A stretch of 25,058 nucleotides of DNA from contig CAKZNY010000353.1 in the NCBI GenBank assembly GCA_937132145.1, forward strand, positions 1 to 25,058. Direction: 5' to 3'. Each line of letters starts with the position of its first letter. Position 1 is the first letter of the stretch. The notes beneath the pieces were generated by a model. The model saw nothing but the letters and a program-made list of their open reading frames with translations. It was not told where the DNA came from and searched no databases. This document shows, one piece after another, positions 1 through 10,294 of this stretch. A program made the translations under genes and the position numbers. The DNA is from an uncultured Paracoccaceae bacterium. Its GTDB lineage: Bacteria > Pseudomonadota > Alphaproteobacteria > Rhodobacterales > Rhodobacteraceae.

Positions 1-2
1 CC

Positions 3-134
3 GAGGATATCGCTGGCGCAACGCTGTTTCTGTGCGGACGTGGTGGCGCATACACCTCCGGCGCAATCATCCCGCTTGATGGCGGTATGAGCGTCGAGGC
101 ATCCCAAAACCTGTTCGCAAACGCAATGTCATGA
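3..134 (+). CDS. Short-chain dehydrogenase/reductase, C-terminal part (5' end outside window)
   Basis: Only the last 43 codons are present, reading in the third frame and ending in TGA at 132-134. The peptide runs EDIAGATLFLCG, then YTSGAIIPLDGGM, which is the usual C-terminal end of classical short-chain dehydrogenases: the helix after the substrate loop, the last beta strand of the Rossmann fold, and the G-x-x-x-x-x-DGG motif. These enzymes use NAD(P)H to interconvert hydroxyl and keto groups. The substrate cannot be told because the N-terminal cofactor motif, catalytic Tyr-Lys and substrate loop are missing. Its stop overlaps the next dehydrogenase's start by four bases (ATGA), so the two are almost surely co-transcribed and translationally coupled. 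Family assignment is secure; function is open. Confidence 0.85.
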   Translation, partial: EDIAGATLFLCGRGGAYTSGAIIPLDGGMSVEASQNLFANAMS

Positions 135-880
135 GCTTCAAAGGTAAAACGGTACTGATCACAGGGGCCTCCGCCGGCTTTGGTGCCGCGACGGCAAAAT
201 TGTTTTCAGATGCGGGCGCGAAGCTGGTTCTGGGGGATATCTCGGCGGAGGGCCTTGGCGAAGGCCTGACCGGCGATGTTGTCACGCTTGTCGGCGATGT
301 AAGCGATCCTGCCTACAGTAAAGAACTGGTTAAGCGCGCGATTGACACCTTCGGCGCGCTCGACATCGCGATTAACAATGCGGGCATCGTGCATGCTCCG
401 GCCAAAATCCCCGATTTAACCGAAGCGGAATGCCGCAAGGTAATTGACGTTAACCTTTTGGGCGTATTCTGGGCGCTGCAAGCACAGCTTCCCGTCATGG
501 AAGCACAATTCGCCAAAACCGGCGAGGGTTGCGCAATCGTTAACATCGCCTCCGTTGCGGGATTGGGCGGGGCTCCGTGGCTGTCGATCTACGGCGCATC
601 AAAACACGGAGTCGTCGGCCTGACCCGCGCCGCCGCGTTGGAATACGCCCGCAAAGGCATCCGCGTTAACGCAATTTGCCCCAGCTTCGCCGCCACCTCG
701 ATGGCGGGTGATGCGGTTGATGATCCAGAGATCGAAGCACATATGACGCGCGGCGTTCCCATGCGTCGATTGGCAACCGTTAACGAGGTCGTTCAGGCCA
801 TATTGTGGGCCGCCGACCCTGCGAACAGTTTCACCACAGGCCAAAACATCGCAATCGACGGAGGGCTTGGCGCGCTTTAA
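131..880 (+). CDS. SDR family NAD(P)-dependent oxidoreductase
   Basis: A complete 249-residue classical short-chain dehydrogenase. Visible motifs in order: cofactor loop TGASAGFG (11-18), an Asp at 36 after the second beta strand that usually favours NAD over NADP, NNAG (82-85), and the catalytic set N108, S141, Y154 and K158 (YGASK). The C-terminal IDGG is at 242-245. Length is normal for the family. The ATG at 131 overlaps the previous gene's TGA, which supports this start. It is followed after 70 bases by a FadH-type dienoyl-CoA reductase in the same direction, so a role in beta-oxidation of unusual acyl chains (for example as a 3-hydroxyacyl-CoA dehydrogenase) is plausible. That is inference from context; the sequence alone does not give the substrate. 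Confidence 0.93.
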   Translation: MSFKGKTVLITGASAGFGAATAKLFSDAGAKLVLGDISAEGLGEGLTGDVVTLVGDVSDPAYSKELVKRAIDTFGALDIAINNAGIVHAPAKIPDLTEAECRKVIDVNLLGVFWALQAQLPVMEAQFAKTGEGCAIVNIASVAGLGGAPWLSIYGASKHGVVGLTRAAALEYARKGIRVNAICPSFAATSMAGDAVDDPEIEAHMTRGVPMRRLATVNEVVQAILWAADPANSFTTGQNIAIDGGLGAL

Positions 881-902
881 GCTGACGCCGCGTCCTTGGT
901 GA

Positions 903-3624
<2,722 letters not shown>

Positions 3625-3625
<1 letters not shown>

Positions 3626-4593
3626 TAATCCATCTCGTCCATTATACCGACCAACTCGGCGGTTATGGCGGGCTCGGACATCGCATGGCCAGCTTTAACC
3701 AGCCGCAATTGCGATTTTGGCCATAATTTATGCAGCGCATACGCGGTATGCGGAGGGCAAATCATATCGTAGCGCCCTTGCACAATATATCCGGGGATAT
3801 TCCTGATTTTGCCCATATCGGTGAAAATCTGTCGGTCTTCGCGCAAGAACCCTTTGTGCGTGAAATAGTGGTTTTCAATCAGGGAAAACGCACGCGCATA
3901 ATGGGCAGACACCCGCCCGCCCTGGCCTTTGGAATCGAGCGTCGCCAGCGTGTTTTCCCACGCCGCCCACGCTCTGGAGTACTTGATTATATCGGCGTCA
4001 ATCTTCCCGAACAGACGTTTACGATAAGCGGCGATCATATCGTGACGCTCCTCCGCTGACACCATGCTTGTAAATGCCGCCCACGCTTCCGGCCAGAATT
4101 GTCCCGCGCCACCACCGTAAAACCAATCCAGCTCGGCTTGGGTCATTGTGAAAATACCCCGTAAAACCAGCGCATTAACCCGTATCGGGTGCGCTTGGGC
4201 ATAAAGCAGGGCCAGTGTCGCGCCCCACGATCCACCAAAAACGGTCCATTTAGGAATGCCCAAATTCTCGCGGATAGCTTCGATATCCTCGACCAAATCC
4301 CATGTCGTGTTATTTTCAACACTGGCATAGGGCTTTGATCGCCCACACCCGCGTTGGTCAAACAAAATCACACGATAACGGTCAGGATCGAAAAACCGCC
4401 GCATCGACGGGCTGCACCCACCCCCCGGGCCGCCGTGCAAAACGACCACAGGTTCCCCGTCTTCACGCCCCGATTGTTCCACATAAATCGAATGCCCACC
4501 GGACACCTCTAGTGTTTGCGTATGGAACGCATCGTGGGCAGAATAAAGGCTGCGACGAGGTTCCTCGTCTTTATGGCTCGCATGTTCCAGCAT
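3625..4593 (-). CDS. pip: Proline iminopeptidase (alpha/beta hydrolase)
   Basis: A 322-residue cytosolic serine peptidase of the S33 family that removes N-terminal proline from peptides. The oxyanion-hole motif HGGPGGG is at 53-59, the nucleophile elbow GGSWG is at 120-124 with Ser122, the catalytic Asp is D276 in GRYDMICP, and the His is H303 in AGHAMSEP. The cap-domain residues between about 145 and 260 (AWAAWENT) are typical of bacterial prolyl aminopeptidases. Length fits the family. It is the first gene of a two-gene minus-strand unit with the VTT-like membrane protein, which starts on its last base. Only 48 bases separate it from ubiG, which runs the other way, so both promoters must lie in that gap. 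The Shine-Dalgarno match before this ATG is poor. Confidence 0.93.
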
Positions 4594-4641
4594 ATATGCT
4601 CTATTAGTTAATCATTCGCCCCAACATGGCAGGTAGAAAAG
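4594..4641. promoter_or_regulatory. Divergent intergenic gap between pip and ubiG
   Basis: The 48 bases between two divergent starts must hold both promoters and leaders unless these overlap the coding regions. The stretch is A/T-rich on the pip side (CTATTAGTTAATCATT). A modest ribosome-binding site, AGGTAGA, lies just before the ubiG ATG. No clear -35/-10 pair could be assigned on either strand, so the call rests on geometry. Confidence 0.4.
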
Positions 4642-5385
4642 ATGAGCGCAACGCAAACAGTCGATCCGGCCGAAATCGCCAAATTCGAAGCCATGTCTGC
4701 CGAGTGGTGGGATCCCAAGGGGAAATTCAAACCGCTGCACGAGATGAACCCGATTCGGCTGGAATACATCGTGCAACAAATTTGCGCGGAATTCGGTCGT
4801 GATCCAAATTCGTTGCGACCGTTTGAGGGTTTGCGGCTGTTAGACATCGGTTGCGGTGGCGGTTTGCTGTCCGAACCAATGGCACGTCTTGGCGCAACTG
4901 TGATCGGGGCCGATGCGGCGGCGGGCAATATTCCCGTAGCGCAGCTCCACGCTGAACAATCCGGTCTCGACATTGATTATCGCAATGCAACCGCCGAGGC
5001 GTTAGCCGAGGCCTCCGAGCAGTTCGACATTATATTGAATATGGAGGTCATTGAGCATGTCGCCGATCCCTTGGCGTATCTGACCGCTTGTCGTCAGTTG
5101 CTGAAACCAGGTGGATTGATGCTGTGTTCGACGCTGAACCGTAATCCCAAAAGCTATATGGCTGCAATTATCGGGGCCGAAGTGATTATGCGCTGGCTGC
5201 CACGCGGCACGCACGATTGGCACAAGTTTATAACGCCGGACGAGCTGTTCGAGTTGATTAACAACGCCGGACTTACGCCCGTTGATCGCAAAGGCTTCGT
5301 GTTCAACCCGCTTATGTGGACGTGGTCGATTTCCGATCAGGACTTGTCTGTAAATTATGTAACGGCCAGCATTAAGCCGGAATAG
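4642..5385 (+). CDS. ubiG: Ubiquinone biosynthesis O-methyltransferase UbiG
   Basis: A 247-residue SAM-dependent methyltransferase that carries out both O-methylation steps of ubiquinone synthesis. The N-terminal signature [20 protein letters not shown] (11-30) followed by [10 protein letters not shown] is diagnostic for UbiG/COQ3. Motif [15 protein letters not shown] is at 66-79, with the acidic ribose-binding position D91 at the end of the next strand. NMEVIEHV (133-140) and LKPGGLM (154-160) are the later methyltransferase motifs. [10 protein letters not shown] (190-199) belongs to the UbiG membrane/substrate region. Length is typical. It is a single gene, divergent from pip and convergent with the MarR gene, which ends on the very next base. 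Confidence 0.97.
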   Translation: MSATQTVDPAEIAKFEAMSAEWWDPKGKFKPLHEMNPIRLEYIVQQICAEFGRDPNSLRPFEGLRLLDIGCGGGLLSEPMARLGATVIGADAAAGNIPVAQLHAEQSGLDIDYRNATAEALAEASEQFDIILNMEVIEHVADPLAYLTACRQLLKPGGLMLCSTLNRNPKSYMAAIIGAEVIMRWLPRGTHDWHKFITPDELFELINNAGLTPVDRKGFVFNPLMWTWSISDQDLSVNYVTASIKPE

Positions 5386-5835
5386 CTACACTTCTTTGGC
5401 TAAAAATATCCGCAGCTCTCGCAATATCGGCAAAGCGGCGCGGATTTTATCCGGACCCAGACTTTCCACCGCATCGTCAAATACAGGCGCAATCGCCCTA
5501 ACGGCCTCGTCGCGCGCGGCGTGGCCTGCTGGACTTATCGACACGAACTTACGCCGCGCATCATCCCAGTCGGGGCGAATATGCACGTACCCCGCCACCT
5601 CCAGCTTCGAAAGCGTGTTGGTCATCGCCCCCTTGGTCACGTGAAATATCCGTGCCAGTTGGGCAGGGGTTTTTTCACCCCCCAATCGCGCGAAGTGGTT
5701 TAGAACGGTGAAATGAGACAGCTCCATCCCTTTGGGCAATGCGCGGCTAAAGCGGGTTCGCGTCATTTGATCCACAGCGGAAATTTCGCTGAAAAAGGCG
5801 ATCGCCAACGGGTCGTTTGATAGTTTATCGGACAT
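5386..5835 (-). CDS. MarR family transcriptional regulator
   Basis: A 149-residue winged-helix regulator. The predicted DNA-recognition helix-turn-helix is at about 55-78 (TPAQLARIFHVTKGAMTNTLSKLE), and the wing follows with IRPDWDDARRKFVSIS (86-101), including the Asp-x-Arg pattern typical of MarR proteins. Helices at both ends should form the dimer interface. These proteins usually repress nearby genes and release DNA on binding a small phenolic ligand, or on oxidation of cysteines; this one has no cysteine, so a thiol switch is unlikely. Its ATG shares one base with the stop of the upstream amidase gene, making it the last gene of the comF–glutaredoxin–amidase run. Its target cannot be told from the window. 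It also carries a weak parS-like sequence at 5633-5648. Confidence 0.9.
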   Translation of the reverse strand: MSDKLSNDPLAIAFFSEISAVDQMTRTRFSRALPKGMELSHFTVLNHFARLGGEKTPAQLARIFHVTKGAMTNTLSKLEVAGYVHIRPDWDDARRKFVSISPAGHAARDEAVRAIAPVFDDAVESLGPDKIRAALPILRELRIFLAKEV

Positions 5836-6674
5836 TACGCCTCGGGTGGTTCAAATTCGCGGTCATGCGTAAGCGAAGGAATTTTCGCCCGCGCCTTTGC
5901 AACATCGTTAAGGTCCAAATCAACAAAAGTCACGCCTTGCGTTTCGCCGCCATCGGCCAGCACCTCGCCCCAAGGGGAAATCGCGAGGGAATGGCCGTAG
6001 GTTTCACGCTTTGGCTCCTTACCCCAATCATGCGCTCCGCATTGCGCAGGGGCCAGCACAAAACACCCGTTTTCGATGGCTCGCGCGCGCAACAATGCGT
6101 GCCAATGTGCCCGCCCTGTCGGCACGGTGAACGCCGCCGGAGCGGTCAAAATCTCTGCCCCCGCTTGCGCCAATTGTCTGTAAAGATCAGGGAACCGCAT
6201 GTCGTAACAGATCGTCATGCCGATATTTCCTATATCCGTTTTGGCTAATGTCGCCTTAACGCCAGGACGATAAGCGGAGGATTCGCGGTAAACTTCACCG
6301 TTGCCCAGATCGACATCGAACATGTGTATTTTGTCGTATCGCGCGGCAATTCCACCATCGGGCGAAATCAGAAAAGAGCGGTTGGCGAAGCGTTCATCCG
6401 CATCGCCGGTTTTCAGGCCCAGTGAACCAATCAATACCCATATTTTCAGTTCACGCGCCAAATCTCGCAGACGCACCAGCGTTGGGTCGTCGGCCTCAGT
6501 ATGTAAAACTTCGGCTTGCTGTTTGCGACTGCACGAAATGATATTCGTGGTTTCTGGCGTTAGAACAAACTCCGCGCCACCAGCGTGCGCTTCACGGATG
6601 AAGCCCTCAACCAAGCGCAGGTTTTCCGCTGGATCATTACTTGACGTTAACTGAACCAGCGCAATCTTCATCAT
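5835..6674 (-). CDS. Carbon-nitrogen hydrolase, Nit1-type (probable deaminated glutathione amidase)
   Basis: A 279-residue nitrilase-superfamily enzyme with the full catalytic triad: Glu41 in LTPETTN, Lys115 in YDKIHMFDVDL, and Cys156 in GMTICYDMRFPDLYR. The phrase after the cysteine and the DKIHMFDVDL segment are characteristic of the Nit1/NitFhit branch, whose known members hydrolyse deaminated glutathione, a side product of transaminases, to alpha-ketoglutarate and cysteinylglycine. Location beside a glutaredoxin gene fits glutathione metabolism, although that link is inference. Two in-frame ATGs (6674 and 6671) follow directly on the glutaredoxin stop codon, so translation is probably coupled; either could be used. 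It overlaps the MarR start by one base. Amide substrates other than deaminated glutathione remain possible. Confidence 0.9.
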   Translation of the reverse strand: MMKIALVQLTSSNDPAENLRLVEGFIREAHAGGAEFVLTPETTNIISCSRKQQAEVLHTEADDPTLVRLRDLARELKIWVLIGSLGLKTGDADERFANRSFLISPDGGIAARYDKIHMFDVDLGNGEVYRESSAYRPGVKATLAKTDIGNIGMTICYDMRFPDLYRQLAQAGAEILTAPAAFTVPTGRAHWHALLRARAIENGCFVLAPAQCGAHDWGKEPKRETYGHSLAISPWGEVLADGGETQGVTFVDLDLNDVAKARAKIPSLTHDREFEPPEA

Positions 6675-6929
6675 TTAGGCCAGCATTTTGTCGAGCAGGT
6701 CATCGCCCTCTAGATCAAACAGATCATCACAACCACCGATTGGCTTGCCGTCGATGAAAATCTGCGGAACGGTTCGAGCACCGTTGCTGCGTTGGGTCAT
6801 CTCGGTCCGTTTGTCAGGGTTCATCATGACGTTGTATTCGGTGAATTCCACACCCTTCTTGTTAAGCAAACGTTTGGCGGCAGTGCAAAAGCCACAAATG
6901 GGGGTTGTGTAAATTTCGACGGGTTTCAT
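6675..6929 (-). CDS. grxC: Glutaredoxin 3 (dithiol, CGFC active site)
   Basis: An 84-residue class I glutaredoxin. The redox site is CGFC (residues 12-15 of this reading, in IYTTPICGFCTAAKRLL). The cis-proline is in RTVPQIFI and the glutathione-binding GGCDDL lies near the C-terminus. It reduces disulfides and glutathionylated proteins using glutathione. The open frame continues upstream to 7046, but the ATG at 6929 is preferred: it is preceded by GGAG at the right spacing and begins directly with the MKPVEIYTTP strand found in the family, whereas the longer version adds residues with no family similarity. The site is CGFC instead of the CPYC common in E. coli glutaredoxins; it keeps both cysteines and so is not a monothiol CGFS protein. 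It lies 40 bases after comF. Confidence 0.95.
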   Translation of the reverse strand: MKPVEIYTTPICGFCTAAKRLLNKKGVEFTEYNVMMNPDKRTEMTQRSNGARTVPQIFIDGKPIGGCDDLFDLEGDDLLDKMLA

Positions 6930-6969
6930 GCGGTACTCCATAAGAATGTTTGCACGTATATATAGGGCT

Positions 6970-7737
6970 TCATACGTCTCGTGCAACGCGGGCGAGGACA
7001 AGCGCGTCAATTCGTTCCGCTCCGGCATCGCGCAGCGTTTCCGCACACGCAGAAATAGTCGCGCCCGTGGTCATAACATCGTCAATTAAAACAATGTTTT
7101 TCGGAACCTTACGGCGCTTGTGCACTGAAAACACACCGCGCTGATTTTCGTGCCGCTCTTGCCGCGTCAAACCATCTTGCGTGGGTGTGGGCCTGTCGCG
7201 AACCAACAAATCGGGCATATACGGCGTACCGGAAATATCTGCCAAATGCTGCGCCAGTTCTGCGGACTGATTAAACCGGCGTTTAAACAACCGCCGCCAA
7301 TGCAAGGGAACGGGCACGATAGCATCCGCATGCTGTAAAAGTTCGCCGCCTGAACGCGCCATCCATTCCGCCAACGGCCTTGCCATATCCAGCCGGTCAC
7401 CATGCTTCAAACCCAGCACAACGCGGCGACCGACGCCTGCGTAAATAACCGCCGCCCGTCCTGTATCCCACGCGGGGGGATCGGTGATACAGCTATCGCA
7501 CTTGATCTTGCTGGCCGTTTCCCCGGGCAGAGGCGTTCCGCACACATCGCAAATCGCTCCGGTAATGAACGTCGTGCCTGCCCAACAGGCTGCGCACAGG
7601 CTGGCGGCTTGCTCGGTCGGCTCCGTGCATGTCAGACAACGTGGCGGATAGATGATATCAAGCAATGCACCCTTCCCCTTGGTGACAAGGCGGGTTATCT
7701 GACTGCGCAGAGGGATTTTAGAATATGCAAGCACCAC
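6970..7737 (-). CDS. comF: ComF family protein (zinc-finger phosphoribosyltransferase-like)
   Basis: Up to 255 residues. N-terminal zinc-binding cysteines come in pairs: C34/C37, C48/C51, C63/C66 and C80/C83. The C-terminal half is a type I phosphoribosyltransferase fold with VPVPLHWRRLFKRRFNQS (141-158) and a PRPP-loop VLIDDVMTTGAT (216-227). ComF proteins support uptake of transforming DNA or DNA transfer; the exact reaction is unknown. The longest reading begins with GTG at 7737 and overlaps the divergent gene's start by 13 bases. A TTG at 7665, preceded by the strong purine run AAGGGGAAGGG and opening directly into LDIIYPPRCLTC, is an attractive alternative. It would leave a 59-base divergent promoter region. 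It heads the run comF–grxC–amidase–marR. Confidence 0.88.
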   Translation of the reverse strand: MVLAYSKIPLRSQITRLVTKGKGALLDIIYPPRCLTCTEPTEQAASLCAACWAGTTFITGAICDVCGTPLPGETASKIKCDSCITDPPAWDTGRAAVIYAGVGRRVVLGLKHGDRLDMARPLAEWMARSGGELLQHADAIVPVPLHWRRLFKRRFNQSAELAQHLADISGTPYMPDLLVRDRPTPTQDGLTRQERHENQRGVFSVHKRRKVPKNIVLIDDVMTTGATISACAETLRDAGAERIDALVLARVARDV

Positions 7738-8570
7738 CAGACCTTTTTGATCACGAACTTCTAGCCCAGCGCCGCGCGCGGGCGGCCAGCTTTGGCGCTG
7801 AAGGGGAATTCCTGCATCGCGAGATAGCTGACCAAGTCTCAGAAAGACTGGAAGAGATTAATAAAACCTTTACGAAAGCCGCTGTAATCGGGCCAAGGGC
7901 GGATTTATGGATCGAAATGCTCGGAAATTCGGAGTTCGCGTCTGTTAAGGATCAAGAAACGCTTGAACTGGATGAGAACTCGCTTGATCTGGTGATCCAC
8001 GGTTTGGCGCTGCACTGGGCGAATGATCCGGTGGGGCAGTTGATACAAATGCGCCGTGCGTTAAAGCCGGACGGGTTGATGATTGCGGCCATGTTCGGAG
8101 GGCAAACCCTTAACGAATTACGAACGTCTCTGGCCGAGGCGGAAACCGAGGTTGAGGGCGGCCTATCCCCGCGCGTTGCCCCGATGGGCGAAATTCGTGA
8201 CCTTGGTGGGTTAATCCAGCGCGCCGGGTTGGCGTTGCCGGTCGCGGACAGCGTTACATTGACGGTGACCTATGAAACCCCGCTGCATCTGATGCGGGAT
8301 TTGCGGGCGATGGGGGAAACAAATGTCATGCACGCGCGGCGCAAAACGCCGATGCGTCGTGAAACATTGATTCGGGCGATGGACATTTATGCGGAACATT
8401 TCGCGGAACCCGACGGGCGTATCCCCGCGACGTTCGAGATCGTGTTCCTGACCGGCTGGGCCCCGTCCGAGACGCAACAAAAACCGTTGCGGCCCGGTTC
8501 TGCACAGACGCGTCTCGCCGACGCTTTGAAGGTCACAGAATTTAGCGCCGGTGAAAAAGCCAAGAACTAG
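7725..8570 (+). CDS. NDUFAF5-like methyltransferase-fold protein
   Basis: A 281-residue homologue of the mitochondrial complex I assembly factor NDUFAF5 (older annotations: BioC-like or SAM-dependent methyltransferase). The family signature runs through IHGLALHWANDPVGQL (91-106), LKPDGLMIAAMFGGQTLNEL (113-132), AEAETEVEGGLSPRVAPM (137-154), LRAMGETN (193-200) and IPATFEIVFLTGW (233-245). Human NDUFAF5 hydroxylates an arginine of the NDUFS7 subunit; a similar role on bacterial NuoB is possible but inferred. The glycine-rich SAM-binding motif I expected near residue 52-60 is absent: the strand reads AAVIGPRADLW. The N-terminal LFDHELLAQRRARA (7-20) matches the family. The ATG at 7725 has GAGGGA about nine bases upstream. 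Its stop shares the four bases CTAG with the convergent grpE. Confidence 0.87.
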   Translation: MQAPPDLFDHELLAQRRARAASFGAEGEFLHREIADQVSERLEEINKTFTKAAVIGPRADLWIEMLGNSEFASVKDQETLELDENSLDLVIHGLALHWANDPVGQLIQMRRALKPDGLMIAAMFGGQTLNELRTSLAEAETEVEGGLSPRVAPMGEIRDLGGLIQRAGLALPVADSVTLTVTYETPLHLMRDLRAMGETNVMHARRKTPMRRETLIRAMDIYAEHFAEPDGRIPATFEIVFLTGWAPSETQQKPLRPGSAQTRLADALKVTEFSAGEKAKN

Positions 8571-9163
8571 GCTTCGTCTTTTTCCTTAGCAGGCTCAGGA
8601 GCAGGCGCTGGTTTGCTCGGGTTCGACGAAACGCCAACCTGCGCTGCGCGCAACAAACGATCCCCTATGGCAAAGCCCGGCGCCATAACCTGAATGATAG
8701 AGCCTTTGGTGGTGTTCGGCACCGGTGCCTCGAACATAGCCTGATGCAGTTTTGGGTTAAACTTGTCACCGATTTCAGGCGCAACCGATACGATTTTGTG
8801 TTTTTCGAATACCGACAGCAATTCGCGCAGGGTCAGCTCCAACCCTTCGGTCAACGACTTGTGTTGCTCGCGCAGGTCATCGTCGATGTTTTCCAGCGCA
8901 CGTTCCAGATTATCCTGAACCGACAGCAAATCACGGGCCAGCTTTGTGCCCCCGTAAACTTCTGCATCGCGGCGATCACGCTCCGCGCGTTTACGCAGGT
9001 TCTCGGTTTCCGCAAAAGCACGAAGCAAACGGTCCTTTAGCTGATCGCGCTCCTTGATTATGGAATCGATGTCGGGCATTGCCAACACGTCTTCTTCCAG
9101 CTCAAGTTCTTCCTCGGATTCGTCGATATCATCCAGAAAACCGTTTTCTTTTTCGTCACTCAT
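8567..9163 (-). CDS. grpE: Nucleotide exchange factor GrpE
   Basis: A 198-residue GrpE, the cytosolic partner of DnaK that speeds ADP release. An acidic N-terminal tail (about 1-30) leads into a long charged coiled coil (about 34-100, including RAFAETENLRKRAERDRRDA). The four-helix and beta-wing domain carries the family signature FNPKLHQAMFEAP (135-147), GSIIQVMAPGFAIGDRLLRA (154-173) and AAQVGVS (173-179). The last 20 residues are Pro/Lys/Glu-rich. It lies 17 bases after hrcA, with GAAGG before its ATG, and the two form one transcript. Neither dnaK nor dnaJ is in the window, so the chaperone locus is split. Expression is probably heat-inducible through the hrcA promoter. Confidence 0.97.
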   Translation of the reverse strand: MSDEKENGFLDDIDESEEELELEEDVLAMPDIDSIIKERDQLKDRLLRAFAETENLRKRAERDRRDAEVYGGTKLARDLLSVQDNLERALENIDDDLREQHKSLTEGLELTLRELLSVFEKHKIVSVAPEIGDKFNPKLHQAMFEAPVPNTTKGSIIQVMAPGFAIGDRLLRAAQVGVSSNPSKPAPAPEPAKEKDEA

Positions 9164-9180
9164 GTTGCTTGCCTTCTATG

Positions 9181-10242
9181 TCAGGTCCGGCGAGACACCA
9201 ATCGGCCCACCAGCTGCGCGGTAAAATCGACAATCGGAACGATCCGGCCATAGTTTAGCCTCGTCGGTCCAATCACGCCCACTGCGCCAATAATTTTTCG
9301 CTCAGCGTTCATATAAGGGGAAACCACCAAAGAGGAACCCGAAAGTGAGAAAAGTTTGTTCTCGGAGCCAATAAAAATGCGAACGCCGTCCCCTTCTTCG
9401 GTCAAATCCAGCAATTGGGCCAAATCGCGCTTGCGCTCAAGGTCATCAAACAGTTGGCGGATGCGCTCAAGATCCTGTTCCGAGGCACCGTCTTCAACAA
9501 GATTCGCGCGACCCCGAACGATAAGACGGTCGCGGCCGTCCGGCTCATCAACCCAGATTGCCAGCCCGTCTTTGATAAGACTTTGCGATAATCGGTCTAG
9601 CTCTTGGCGGCGCTGCTCGATCTCGCGGGCTACAACGCTTTGCATTTGTGAAACGGTGTGGCCTTCAAGAATGGCATTCAAGAAGTTCGCCGCTTCGCGC
9701 ATGGCGGATGGAGTCAGGCCGATTGGCGGCGTGAAAAGACGGTTTTCGACCTGTCCATCGGCAGTAACCAGAACCACCAGCGCCTTTTCGGGCGACAGCG
9801 CAACAAATTCAATATGCTTTATCGGGCTTTCAAATTTGGGCGTCAGAACAAGACTGGCACCTTGGGTCAGGCCGGACAGCATAGACCCAACCTTATCCAT
9901 CAGCCCGGCAATATCCTGTTCGTTGGTATCCAGAGACCGCTCAATCTCGGAGCGCTCGTTGCCGGAAACCGTTCCGACCTCCAACAGGCCATCAACAAAA
10001 AGCCGCAAGCCACGGTGTGTCGGAATACGCCCCGCCGAGGTGTGCGGGGAATCGAGCAGGCCCAATTGCTCAAGATCGTTCATCACATTCCGGATGGTTG
10101 CTGGGGAAACCTTTTCGGTCAGTGTCTCCGTCAGGGTTCTGGAGCCGACCGGATCACCGGTTTCCAGATACGACTCCACCACTTGCCGAAAAACTTCGCG
10201 GCTGCGGGCGTTCAGGTCTGAAAGTGGCGTGGTTTGCGTCAT
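9181..10242 (-). CDS. hrcA: Heat-inducible transcription repressor HrcA
   Basis: A 353-residue repressor of class I heat-shock genes. The N-terminal winged helix is clear: REVFRQVVESYLETGDPVGS (15-34), then SPATIRNVMNDLEQLGLL (46-63) and the diagnostic SPHTSAGRIPTHRGLRLFVD (65-84). The C-terminal GAF-like part includes RKIIGAVGVIGPTRLNYGRIVP near the end. HrcA binds the CIRCE inverted repeat upstream of groESL and some dnaK operons and needs GroEL for activity. No CIRCE repeat was found upstream of hrcA in this window, so its targets are elsewhere, as is common in alphaproteobacteria. The ATG at 10242 has AAGGTG seven bases before it. Divergent from rph across 120 bases; grpE follows in the same transcript. 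Confidence 0.97.
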   Translation of the reverse strand: MTQTTPLSDLNARSREVFRQVVESYLETGDPVGSRTLTETLTEKVSPATIRNVMNDLEQLGLLDSPHTSAGRIPTHRGLRLFVDGLLEVGTVSGNERSEIERSLDTNEQDIAGLMDKVGSMLSGLTQGASLVLTPKFESPIKHIEFVALSPEKALVVLVTADGQVENRLFTPPIGLTPSAMREAANFLNAILEGHTVSQMQSVVAREIEQRRQELDRLSQSLIKDGLAIWVDEPDGRDRLIVRGRANLVEDGASEQDLERIRQLFDDLERKRDLAQLLDLTEEGDGVRIFIGSENKLFSLSGSSLVVSPYMNAERKIIGAVGVIGPTRLNYGRIVPIVDFTAQLVGRLVSRRT

Positions 10243-10265
10243 GTCTCGGCACCTTGGTTCCCGTG

Positions 10266-10294
10266 AAACTATGCATTCCGGCGTGTTGGGTCAA
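10266..10294 (-). promoter_or_regulatory. Possible sigma-70-type promoter for hrcA-grpE
   Basis: On the minus strand TTGACC (10294-10289) is followed after exactly 17 bases by TAGTTT (10271-10266). The -35 fits the consensus at five of six positions, the -10 only at three of six. It points toward hrcA and would leave a leader of roughly 20 bases. No CIRCE element is visible in the hrcA-rph gap. This is a weak pattern call. Confidence 0.3.

Noticed and set aside
6930..7046. 39-residue N-terminal extension of the glutaredoxin
   Set aside because: It would overlap the end of comF, has no glutaredoxin similarity, and the ATG at 6929 has a good ribosome-binding site.
7666..7676. GGGAAGGG on the minus strand as a KOPS-like FtsK-orienting sequence
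   Set aside because: A single copy is not evidence of a skewed motif, and the same bases are well explained as a ribosome-binding site for a shorter comF.
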